Shown piece by piece: positions 1 through 4,424 of a DNA stretch of 6,668 nt. The stretch's first letter is position 1, and each line of letters begins with the position of its first letter. A program made the position numbers and the translations under genes. Source of the stretch: Methanosuratincolales archaeon (GTDB lineage Archaea; Thermoproteota; Methanomethylicia; Methanomethylicales; Methanomethylicaceae); assembly GCA_937930465.1 (NCBI GenBank), contig CALGKV010000059.1, positions 1 through 6,668 of the forward strand. Reading direction: 5' to 3'. Under the pieces are notes generated by a model, which was not told where the DNA came from, searched no databases, and saw only the letters and a program-made list of their open reading frames with translations.

Positions 1-574
1 CTATCACAGTGGTGAGCCCGACTGCAACAACCCCCCACTGGGACTCAGGGATTCCCAGCCCGCCCCATCCCAAGTAAACGAGGGCTGCGGCTATGTTCAC
101 GACAAAGGCAACAGTGATCCATCCCAAGTAAAGGCTGAACGGAATCTGGAACGCGAGCCGCTCCCTGATTGGGGGGCGTATCCTCCCAACGCCGACCACC
201 GTGTAAATCGCCAAAAGCGTCAGAAAGAGGGCAAGCATTGCCAATACTGAAAAGGCAATGTAGTCATAGTGCCAGAGCAGGAGCCAGGCGATGTTGAAGG
301 CGCAGCTCAGCGAGAAGAGCGGGCCTATCTTCCTCACATATTCAGCACTTGTCTGGCGCATTAAAAATGGCGCTATGGCAAAGACCCCGAGCATGACGTA
401 GATGACTCCCCATATAGAGAAGGTGATGCCCGCTGGCGTGACCGCCGTCGGGTACAGGTCAGAGACTTGTGCGGTGGTCCGCCCATTCAAGGCATAGGCG
501 CTTGCCAATGCGTTCACTGAGACGGTGAGAGCGAACCCAACCAAGTTCAGTATCTTGAGGCCGTGAGAACCCAT
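1..574 (-). CDS. TspO/MBR-like (tryptophan-rich sensory protein) membrane protein, 3' end cut by the window
   Basis: The frame is open from ATG at 574-572 to the window edge: 191 codons with no stop. The protein is strongly hydrophobic, with likely membrane segments near residues 8-29, 52-71, 85-103, 106-129, 145-169 and 180 onward. The stretch TPAGITFSIWGVIY (46-59) and the Trp-rich segment NIAWLLLWHY (94-103) resemble the divergent TspO/MBR-related proteins called tryptophan-rich sensory protein. Classical TspO binds porphyrins and cholesterol-like ligands in membranes; whether this branch does so is unknown, so function is not assigned. The family match is from memory of motifs and is moderately secure; that it is a real polytopic membrane protein is near certain. 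No Shine-Dalgarno sequence precedes the ATG, but a TATA-like box sits about 29 nt upstream, so it probably has its own leaderless transcript. An in-frame 14-nt repeat (65-78 and 119-132) encodes LYLGW and VYLGW. Confidence 0.72.
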   Translation of the reverse strand, partial: MGSHGLKILNLVGFALTVSVNALASAYALNGRTTAQVSDLYPTAVTPAGITFSIWGVIYVMLGVFAIAPFLMRQTSAEYVRKIGPLFSLSCAFNIAWLLLWHYDYIAFSVLAMLALFLTLLAIYTVVGVGRIRPPIRERLAFQIPFSLYLGWITVAFVVNIAAALVYLGWGGLGIPESQWGVVAVGLTTVI

Positions 575-599
575 AATAAACCAATATGTCTATGGGCGG

Positions 600-607
600 A
601 TTTAAAC
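600..607 (-). promoter_or_regulatory. Candidate TATA box for the TspO-like gene (leaderless promoter)
   Basis: Read on the minus strand, GTTTAAAT is centred about 29-30 nt before the A of the start codon at 574. Archaeal TATA boxes usually lie about 25-27 nt upstream of the transcription start, so transcription would begin within a few nucleotides of the ATG. This agrees with the lack of a ribosome binding site. A second AT-rich stretch, TATATG, lies just upstream (higher coordinates) and could contribute. Confidence 0.45.
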
Positions 608-695
608 ATATACAGCCATTGAATGCCTATATTGGTCGAGGCCTCCTGGTAGGTTCTTTATCGCATTGATTACTGAAAATCTGAGTTTGGGCTTC

Positions 696-721
696 TTGTA
701 GGCAGCTACAAAAAATAGCTG
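696..721 (-). repeat. Two overlapping, mutually exclusive hairpins with a T6 tract
   Basis: On the plus-strand numbering, TTGTAG (696-701) pairs with CTACAA (706-711) across a 4-nt loop. CAGCTA (703-708) pairs with TAGCTG (716-721) across a 7-nt loop. Both stems are perfect 6-bp pairs, and they share bases 706-708, so only one can form at a time. On the minus strand the sequence reads CAGCTA, T6, G, TAGCTG, so the T-tract (710-715) sits in one of the loops. It could be part of the rps10 3' end or a backup terminator. No function is shown. Confidence 0.35.
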
Positions 722-836
722 AAGAGGCGGATCGCCAATGCCCGTGGTGAGGCCGAGCAATCCTTGAAAAGGTGTGCTTGGATAGGGAGGGGGGCGAGAC
801 CTCGGAAAGAAACGCTGAGGTTGGCACTTAGCCGGC

Positions 837-857
837 AAAATATGAAAGGTTGAAAAA
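837..857 (-). terminator. T-rich sequence directly after rps10, likely transcription terminator
   Basis: On the minus strand the rps10 stop codon is followed at once by T5 (857-853) and, 12 nt later, by T4 (840-837). Archaeal RNA polymerase terminates at T-rich stretches without needing a hairpin. The position at the end of the tef1a-rps10 unit fits a terminator. The tracts are short, so some read-through toward 710-715 is possible. Confidence 0.4.
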
Positions 858-1166
858 TTAAACCAGCTCGATCTCGATGAAAACGTCGTCAGGAACCTGG
901 ATGCGCATCATCTGCCGCATAGTCCTGTCGTCTGCATCTACATCGATCAGGCGCTTGTGGATCCTCATCTCCCACTTGTCCCACGTCTTTGTCCCCTCGC
1001 CGCACGGCGACTTCATCGTAGGGACAAGGAGCCTCTTGGTCGGCAACGGGACTGGGCCTGCGATCTTGACGCCAGTCTTCTCTGCGATCTTTCTGATCTG
1101 CGAGCAGACGTCCTCTAGCTTCACATAGTCGGTGCTGCTGAGCATTATCCTAGCTTTTTGTGGCAT
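858..1166 (-). CDS. rps10: 30S ribosomal protein uS10 (S10p/S20e)
   Basis: This is 102 residues, the usual size for archaeal uS10. It lies in the head of the small ribosomal subunit. Recognisable parts are MPQKARIMLSSTD at the N-terminus, AGPVPLPTKRLLVPT (36-50) in the extended loop that reaches into the head rRNA, MKSPCGEGTKTWDKWE (51-66), HKRLIDVDAD (70-79) and an acidic end, VFIEIELV. The ATG at 1166 is preceded by a GAGGAG Shine-Dalgarno with an 11-nt spacer. The gene is 29 nt downstream of tef1a on the same strand, the conserved archaeal tef1a-rps10 pair, so it is probably cotranscribed from the tef1a promoter. A T7 tract in the 29-nt gap may lower its transcript relative to tef1a. The stop is TAA at 860-858. 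There are no missing elements. Confidence 0.97.
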   Translation of the reverse strand: MPQKARIMLSSTDYVKLEDVCSQIRKIAEKTGVKIAGPVPLPTKRLLVPTMKSPCGEGTKTWDKWEMRIHKRLIDVDADDRTMRQMMRIQVPDDVFIEIELV

Positions 1167-1177
1167 TATTATCAGGA

Positions 1178-1190
1178 CTCCTCAAAAAAA
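1178..1190 (-). promoter_or_regulatory. T7 tract followed by the rps10 Shine-Dalgarno sequence
   Basis: In the 29-nt gap between tef1a and rps10 the minus strand reads CCCC, then seven T (1190-1184), then GAGGAG (1183-1178). GAGGAG pairs with the archaeal anti-Shine-Dalgarno and sets the rps10 ATG 11 nt on. The T7 tract lies where archaeal polymerase could pause or partly terminate, so the element may both reduce readthrough and supply the ribosome binding site. Confidence 0.55.
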
Positions 1191-1195
1191 GGGGT

Positions 1196-2506
1196 TTATT
1201 TGCCAAGCGTCGCTGGCTTGACTTCGAGCACCACGCCCGCGGCCACGGTCCTGCCCATATCCCTGAGGGCAAACCTCCCGAGCGGAGGTAGCTCGTTGTA
1301 CTTCTCTATCACGAGCGGCTTTGTTGGCTTGAATGTAACGATTGCGCTGTCGCCCTGCTTGAGGAAGGTGGGCTTCTCCTCGATGACCGCGCCTGTTTTG
1401 GGATCGATCTTCTTCTCAAGCTCAAGGAACGTGGTTGCGACAGTTGCAGTGTGAACGTGCAGGACTGGGGTGTAGCCTGCAGCGATTGCTGTCGGGTGGT
1501 AGAGAACAAAGATCCTTCCCTTGAAGGTATCGGCAACGGTAGGTGGCTTTGCAGTGTCCCCGCATACGTCGCCCCTGTGGACGTCGGTCTTCCCTATGCC
1601 CTTGACGTTGAACCCAATGTTGTCGCCCGGTATCGCCTGGTCTATTTTGGTGTGGTGGGTCTCGATATCCTTGACCTCTCCGGACTTGTTCGCTGGCATG
1701 AAGACAACAGTCGTGTTCTTCTTAAGCACCCCGGTCTCGACCCTGCCGACTGGGACGGTCCCTACGCCAGTGATCGTGTACACGTCCTGGATCGGTATCC
1801 TGAGCGGCTTGTCGATAGGCTTCTCGGGAGGCACAAACGTGTCAAGAGCCTCAAAGAGCGTTGGACCGGTGTACCATGGCGTGTTCTTGCTCTGCCTGAT
1901 TATGTTGTCGCCCTTCCATCCGGAGATCGGGATCGCCAGGATCTTGGATGTGTCGTACCCGATCATCTTCAGGAACTTCAACACGCCGTCCTTGACCTCG
2001 TTGAACCTAGCCTGGTCGTAGTTCACAGTCTGGTCGTCCATCTTGTTGACTGCAACGACTACCTGGTTGACCCCAAGAGTCTTGGCTAGGAAAGCGTGTT
2101 CCCTGGTCTGTCCGCCAGGCCCCATTCCAGCCTCGTACTCGCCTTTCTTTGCAGAGATCACCAAGATTGCTGCGTCTGCCTGCGAGGCACCTGTGATCAT
2201 GTTCTTGACGAAGTCCCTGTGTCCAGGCGCGTCGATGATGGTGAAGAAGTACTTGGGGGTCTCGAACCTCCAGAAGGAGAGATCAATAGTCATGTCCCTT
2301 TCTCTCTCTTCCTTCAGCTTGTCACCCAACCAAGCGAACTTTGCGAACTCCTTGCCGGTCTTCTTTGCCTCTTCCTCTAGAGCGGCCAAGGTTCGATCAT
2401 CAAGGCCGCCGGCCAAGAACAACAGGTGTCCCACTAGAGTGCTCTTTCCGTTGTCTACGTGTCCCATGACGAGCAGATTCAGGTGTTCCTTTTTCTGGGA
2501 TGACAT
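1196..2506 (-). CDS. tef1a: Translation elongation factor 1-alpha (aEF1A)
   Basis: This 436-residue GTPase delivers aminoacyl-tRNA to the ribosomal A site, the archaeal counterpart of EF-Tu. The P-loop is GHVDNGKST (15-23), switch I contains RDMTIDL (70-76), G3 is DAPGH (92-96), G4 is NKMD (154-157) and G5 is SGW (195-197). Domain 2 begins around 225 with KPLRIPIQDVYTITGVGTV. Domain 3 runs to the C-terminus and includes HPTAIAAGYTPVLHVHTA and GRFALRDMGRTVAAGVV. Length and order are normal. Two details stand out: Asn19 in the P-loop where His is common, and Asp71 in switch I where Gly is usual (RG-V/I-TID). The ATG at 2506 has a GAGAGGCGAT Shine-Dalgarno 9 nt upstream. A TATA box at 2568-2561 gives it its own promoter. 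fusA does not lie between rps7 and this gene, unlike many euryarchaea. EF-1alpha can be relied on; the lineage reading is inference. Confidence 0.98.
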   Translation of the reverse strand: MSSQKKEHLNLLVMGHVDNGKSTLVGHLLFLAGGLDDRTLAALEEEAKKTGKEFAKFAWLGDKLKEERERDMTIDLSFWRFETPKYFFTIIDAPGHRDFVKNMITGASQADAAILVISAKKGEYEAGMGPGGQTREHAFLAKTLGVNQVVVAVNKMDDQTVNYDQARFNEVKDGVLKFLKMIGYDTSKILAIPISGWKGDNIIRQSKNTPWYTGPTLFEALDTFVPPEKPIDKPLRIPIQDVYTITGVGTVPVGRVETGVLKKNTTVVFMPANKSGEVKDIETHHTKIDQAIPGDNIGFNVKGIGKTDVHRGDVCGDTAKPPTVADTFKGRIFVLYHPTAIAAGYTPVLHVHTATVATTFLELEKKIDPKTGAVIEEKPTFLKQGDSAIVTFKPTKPLVIEKYNELPPLGRFALRDMGRTVAAGVVLEVKPATLGK

Positions 2507-2511
2507 TCATT

Positions 2512-2521
2512 ATCGCCTCTC
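2512..2521 (-). promoter_or_regulatory. Shine-Dalgarno sequence of tef1a
   Basis: The minus strand reads GAGAGGCGAT; the GAGAGG core ends 9 nt before the ATG at 2506. The AGGCGAT part differs at one base from AGGTGAT, the complement of the archaeal 16S 3' tail. It fixes the start at 2506. Confidence 0.6.
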
Positions 2522-2560
2522 TCTAATACCTTGCTTTTGAAGGTTAAAAACTTTCAGTGG

Positions 2561-2568
2561 TATATAAG
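2561..2568 (-). promoter_or_regulatory. TATA box of the tef1a-rps10 unit
   Basis: The minus strand reads CTTATATA, preceded by the purine-rich TTAAGA, which could serve as the BRE. The box centre is about 58 nt before the tef1a ATG, so a start about 25 nt downstream would leave a leader of roughly 30 nt carrying the Shine-Dalgarno. It lies about 40 nt past the rps7 stop, just after the terminator-like hairpin, so tef1a-rps10 is probably a separate transcription unit. Confidence 0.65.
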
Positions 2569-2576
2569 TCTTAAGG

Positions 2577-2608
2577 AAAAAAGCAGGGAAGTAAGCCCCA
2601 TGGCTTAC
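2577..2608 (-). terminator. Hairpin plus T6 tract overlapping the rps7 stop codon
   Basis: GTAAGCC (2608-2602 on the minus strand) pairs perfectly with GGCTTAC (2597-2591) across a 4-nt loop. The first arm contains the TAA stop of rps7 (2607-2605). After nine more bases comes T6 (2582-2577). This looks like a bacterial-type hairpin, although archaeal termination depends mainly on the T-tract. Its place between rps7 and the tef1a TATA box supports a role in ending the rpoA/rps12/rps7 transcript. Confidence 0.5.
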
Positions 2609-3177
2609 CTTGCGGATATTGCTATGCGCTCGATCTCCTCGCGCTTCTGCACCGCATAGCTCTTAGAGTCCCCGGACGCGGCAAGGATAAGCTCGTCCGC
2701 CAGGCACTCCTCGACAGGCTTGTTGCTCCCGAAAGAGGCGTTCCTTGCAGCGTCGGTGATGAACCTGAGCGCTAGGTCGACCCTCCTCTGAGGGGAGGCG
2801 TCGACAGACTGGGGATAAGAGACTCCCCCGTAGCTGATCCTGGTCACCTCCTCCCTCGGGGCGGAGTTCTCGACAGCCCTGACAAGGATCTGCACCGGGT
2901 TCTGCCCAGTCCTCAGGCTGATTATCTCGAAAGCAGCTGCCACAATGCTGGAGGCGAGGATCTTCTTCCCTCCGTTCTTGCCGGGGCGCATCATCCGGTT
3001 GACGAGCCTCTCTACGATGTTTACCTTCGCCTTTCCGAACCTGCTGTGCTCGTGCCTCCCACATGAGTGGGGCGCAATCACAGGGGCGAGGCACAAGTAC
3101 GACTTGAGACCGAGGTCCCTGATCTCGATGTTAGAGAGATCCCATTTGTTGAATGCTTTTATCTCTGTATGAGACAT
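2605..3177 (-). CDS. rps7: 30S ribosomal protein uS7 (S7p/S5e)
   Basis: This is 190 residues, within the archaeal range (longer than bacterial S7 because of the N-terminal extension). It binds the 3' major domain of 16S rRNA and helps nucleate assembly of the small-subunit head, close to the E-site tRNA. Conserved parts are KWDLSNIEIRDLGLKSYLCL (11-30), SRFGKAKVNIVERLVNRMMR (45-64), GKNGGKK (66-72), QNPVQILVRAVENSAPREEV (92-111), RISYGGVSYPQSVD (113-126), PQRRVDLALRFI (129-140) and KREEIERIAISAR at the end. The ATG at 3177 follows the rps12 stop by 7 nt, and its Shine-Dalgarno overlaps that stop codon, so its translation is probably coupled to rps12. The order rps12-rps7 is conserved in archaea and bacteria. 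The stop codon is embedded in a terminator-like hairpin. Confidence 0.98.
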   Translation of the reverse strand: MSHTEIKAFNKWDLSNIEIRDLGLKSYLCLAPVIAPHSCGRHEHSRFGKAKVNIVERLVNRMMRPGKNGGKKILASSIVAAAFEIISLRTGQNPVQILVRAVENSAPREEVTRISYGGVSYPQSVDASPQRRVDLALRFITDAARNASFGSNKPVEECLADELILAASGDSKSYAVQKREEIERIAISAR

Positions 3178-3182
3178 CCGCA

Positions 3183-3191
3183 GATCACCTT
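3183..3191 (-). promoter_or_regulatory. Strong Shine-Dalgarno of rps7, containing the rps12 stop codon
   Basis: The minus strand reads AAGGTGATC, a nearly complete match to the complement of the archaeal 16S tail. The rps12 TGA stop (3187-3185) lies inside it. The spacer to the rps7 ATG at 3177 is about 5 nt. A ribosome ending on rps12 would sit on this site, which suggests coupled translation. Confidence 0.75.
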
Positions 3192-3628
3192 ACTGGCTTC
3201 TGCTTCTTCCCTGTCATCAGGGCCTGCAGTGAGACCCCGTTGATCTTAACCACCTTCCATCTGACCCCAGGCAGGTCGCCAAGCGATCCTCCCATAGGAC
3301 CCCCAATCCCCTCGACAATGACCTCGTCGTGCTCATCGACAAAATTGAGCGCACCGTCTCCTGGCAAAAAGGCGGTTATCTGCTTCCCGTTCTTTATGAG
3401 CTGGATCCTCACGCACTTCCTCACTGCGCTATTGGGCTGCCTGCTCTCGACCCCTACCTTCTCGAGGACGATCCCCCTTGCCTGCGGGGCGCCTTCAAGA
3501 GGGTCTGCCTTGACATCCAGTCTGAGAGCCCTCCGCTTGTACTGCCTCAGGCTCCAGCGGAAGCGCTTCCGCTTCTCAGCCATCTTCCTGCCCGCGAGCA
3601 GACCCTTTGGTGACTTTGAACCTGCCAT
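3185..3628 (-). CDS. rps12: 30S ribosomal protein uS12 (S12p/S23e)
   Basis: This small-subunit protein sits at the decoding centre and affects translational accuracy. With ATG at 3628 it has 147 residues and begins MAGSKSPKGLLAG, the usual archaeal N-terminus. Key parts are KRFRWSLRQYKRR (21-33), DPLEGAPQARGIVLEKVGVE (42-61), the conserved loop RQPNSAVRKCVR (63-74), AFLPGDGALNFVDEHDEV (86-103) and the C-terminal QKPVR. An in-frame GTG at 3637 would add three residues (MYT), but it forms part of the AGGTG Shine-Dalgarno placed 6 nt before 3628, so the ATG is preferred. It follows nusA by 59 nt, a gap containing a weak TATA-like sequence, and precedes rps7 by 7 nt. The stop is TGA. Confidence 0.97.
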   Translation of the reverse strand: MAGSKSPKGLLAGRKMAEKRKRFRWSLRQYKRRALRLDVKADPLEGAPQARGIVLEKVGVESRQPNSAVRKCVRIQLIKNGKQITAFLPGDGALNFVDEHDEVIVEGIGGPMGGSLGDLPGVRWKVVKINGVSLQALMTGKKQKPVR

Positions 3629-3634
3629 AGTATA

Positions 3635-3639
3635 CACCT
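3635..3639 (-). promoter_or_regulatory. Shine-Dalgarno that sets the rps12 start
   Basis: The minus strand reads AGGTG with a 6-nt spacer to ATG at 3628. The GTG inside it could be mistaken for the start codon, but no Shine-Dalgarno is suitably spaced upstream of that GTG. Confidence 0.6.
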
Positions 3640-3665
3640 AGTGCGGATTTCAAAATGTACCTCAA

Positions 3666-3673
3666 TTATTTAA
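3666..3673 (-). promoter_or_regulatory. Possible weak TATA box ahead of rps12
   Basis: The 59-nt gap between nusA and rps12 contains TTAAATAA on the minus strand, centred about 42 nt before the rps12 ATG. A start about 25 nt downstream would leave a leader of about 17 nt that includes the AGGTG site. This could be an internal promoter for rps12-rps7. The match to consensus is loose, and readthrough from rpoA is equally likely. Confidence 0.28.
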
Positions 3674-3687
3674 GCATCACGGCTGGC

Positions 3688-4122
3688 TCAGACGATATTG
3701 ACATTTTCGATGTCGAAGTGGCGCTTCATGAGAAGGCGGGTCTTGTTGATGTTCTTTCCGTTCTTGCCGATCGCCATCCCTTTGTCCCTCGGATCGACCG
3801 TGACATGAGCGACGGTCTGTCCTTCGGAGTTCTTTGTTATTCTGACCCCCCTCACTTTTGCAGGAGAGAGAATGTTCTTCAGGTACTCCTCGGGGGTCTC
3901 GGCGTACTCAACGATCTCCACAGCCCTCCCGATGACCTTCCGTGTCCTCTCTATATTCGAACCGTTCTTGCCGATCGCGAGCCCCATGTCACCCGGCCTG
4001 ATCACAAAGATTATCCGGTTCTCATCGTCGTCGACTATGCAGTCCTTTGCGATTGCGCCTGTCAGGTTCTCAAGCAGCGCAATGTAACGCATCTCGTCGG
4101 CGGTGAGCCTTATGTTCGGAAT
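3688..4122 (-). CDS. nusA: Archaeal NusA-like protein (two KH domains), apparent AUU start
   Basis: Archaeal NusA consists of the tandem KH domains only, lacking the bacterial polymerase-binding and S1 domains; it binds RNA and is thought to act in transcription termination or elongation. Both KH domains show the GXXG RNA-binding loop: GLAIGKNG (47-54) and GMAIGKNG (115-122). The C-terminus is KRHFDIENVNIV. The first ATG in frame (4092) would remove the conserved first strand. The reading frame upstream encodes PNIRLTADEMRYIALLE, which matches the family N-terminus (M-P-x-I-K/R-L-T). No ATG, GTG or TTG lies there; an ATT at 4122-4120 stands where the initiating Met should be, 9 nt after a perfect AGGAGG. 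From it the protein is 144 residues, the normal length. The alternatives are the ATG at 4092 (134 residues, no Shine-Dalgarno) or a sequencing error. It is 4 nt downstream of rpl30e, so probably translationally coupled. Confidence 0.93.
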   Translation of the reverse strand: MPNIRLTADEMRYIALLENLTGAIAKDCIVDDDENRIIFVIRPGDMGLAIGKNGSNIERTRKVIGRAVEIVEYAETPEEYLKNILSPAKVRGVRITKNSEGQTVAHVTVDPRDKGMAIGKNGKNINKTRLLMKRHFDIENVNIV

Positions 4123-4126
4123 AGGT

Positions 4127-4423
4127 TCATTCCTCCTTTGGCTTCAGTAACGAGGACTCGCCGGGCTCGATTATGCTGACAGTGGAGACGGGGAATGGCT
4201 TTCCGCAGAGACCGCCAAGATCCCAGCTCGATCCGGGGAAGTGGTGGATAGGGATACCCTCGCCCGCCACAGCCATTACTTTTGCGACAACTTCCTCAGG
4301 GGCATTTGACGCCAAGATGAGAGCCTTGACTCTCTTCTTCGATATTAGCTTCAGAGACACCTTGTATCCGGTCTCGACTTTACCGGTTTTTATGGCAGTC
4401 TTCAATTCCTTGACAATGTCCAT
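4127..4423 (-). CDS. rpl30e: 50S ribosomal protein eL30
   Basis: This is 98 residues, a typical archaeal eL30 and a member of the L7Ae/L30e RNA-binding fold that recognises kink-turn-like RNA. It is a large-subunit protein absent from bacteria. Visible features are TGKVETGYKVSLKLISKKRVKA (13-34), the core LILASNAPEEV (35-45) and the conserved LGGLCGKPFPVSTVSI (69-84). The ATG at 4423 begins 1 nt after the rpoA2 stop codon, and a GAGGG sits just upstream inside rpoA2, so translation is probably coupled. The placement between rpoA2 and nusA is the standard archaeal order. The last codons carry the Shine-Dalgarno for nusA. Nothing is missing. Confidence 0.98.
   Translation of the reverse strand: MDIVKELKTAIKTGKVETGYKVSLKLISKKRVKALILASNAPEEVVAKVMAVAGEGIPIHHFPGSSWDLGGLCGKPFPVSTVSIIEPGESSLLKPKEE
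4131..4139 (-). promoter_or_regulatory. Perfect Shine-Dalgarno of nusA inside the end of rpl30e
   Basis: The minus strand reads AAAGGAGGA across the last eL30 codons; the AGGAGG core ends 9 nt before ATT at 4122 and 39 nt before ATG at 4092. The spacing supports initiation at or near 4122, not at 4092. It also lies 1 nt before an ATG (4130-4128) overlapping the eL30 stop; that ATG opens only a six-codon frame. Confidence 0.65.
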
Positions 4424-4424
4424 A

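Larger units (their letters stand above)
575..857. other. Non-coding gap between rps10 and the TspO-like gene
   Basis: These 283 nt hold the 3' flank of rps10 and the promoter of the next gene. Short open frames are present on the minus strand, but one starts with TTG, none has a convincing ribosome binding site, and their Pro/Ser/Phe-rich translations look like no protein I know. In several archaea a tRNA gene follows rps10; I looked for a T-arm (GGTTCRAAYCC) and an acceptor stem on both strands and found none. The region does contain T-tracts on the minus strand and several small inverted repeats, listed separately. Confidence 0.6.

Noticed and set aside
799..821. A 7-bp stem (ACCTCGG / CTGAGGT, one G-U pair, 9-nt loop) as an ncRNA or terminator.
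   Set aside because: Isolated, no T-tract directly after it on the minus strand, and of a length expected by chance in this size of region.
602..838. A 78-codon minus-strand open frame in the gap (and a 66-codon one overlapping it).
   Set aside because: The longer starts with TTG, neither has a Shine-Dalgarno, and their compositions (Pro/Ser/Phe-rich) look like translated non-coding DNA; the longer overlaps the TATA-like box of the next gene.
575..857. A tRNA gene downstream of rps10, as found in some archaeal tef1a-rps10 clusters.
   Set aside because: No T-arm consensus, anticodon arm or matching acceptor stem on either strand by eye; the GCCGGC near 831-836 has no pairing partner at a suitable distance.
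1451..2089. A 212-codon plus-strand open frame antisense to tef1a.
   Set aside because: Shadow of the strongly biased tef1a codons; no promoter or ribosome binding site was apparent.
2438..2464. P-loop of EF-1alpha reads GHVDNGKST (Asn for the common His) as a possible defect.
   Set aside because: As I recall, the same Asn occurs in other archaeal EF-1alpha proteins, and the catalytic Gly-Lys-Ser/Thr are intact.
4110..4130. A six-codon frame (ATG at 4130) overlapping the eL30 stop, as a leader peptide or a frameshift entry to nusA.
   Set aside because: The ATG is only 1 nt from the AGGAGG, too close for normal initiation, and the frame ends at once; AUU initiation explains the data with fewer steps.
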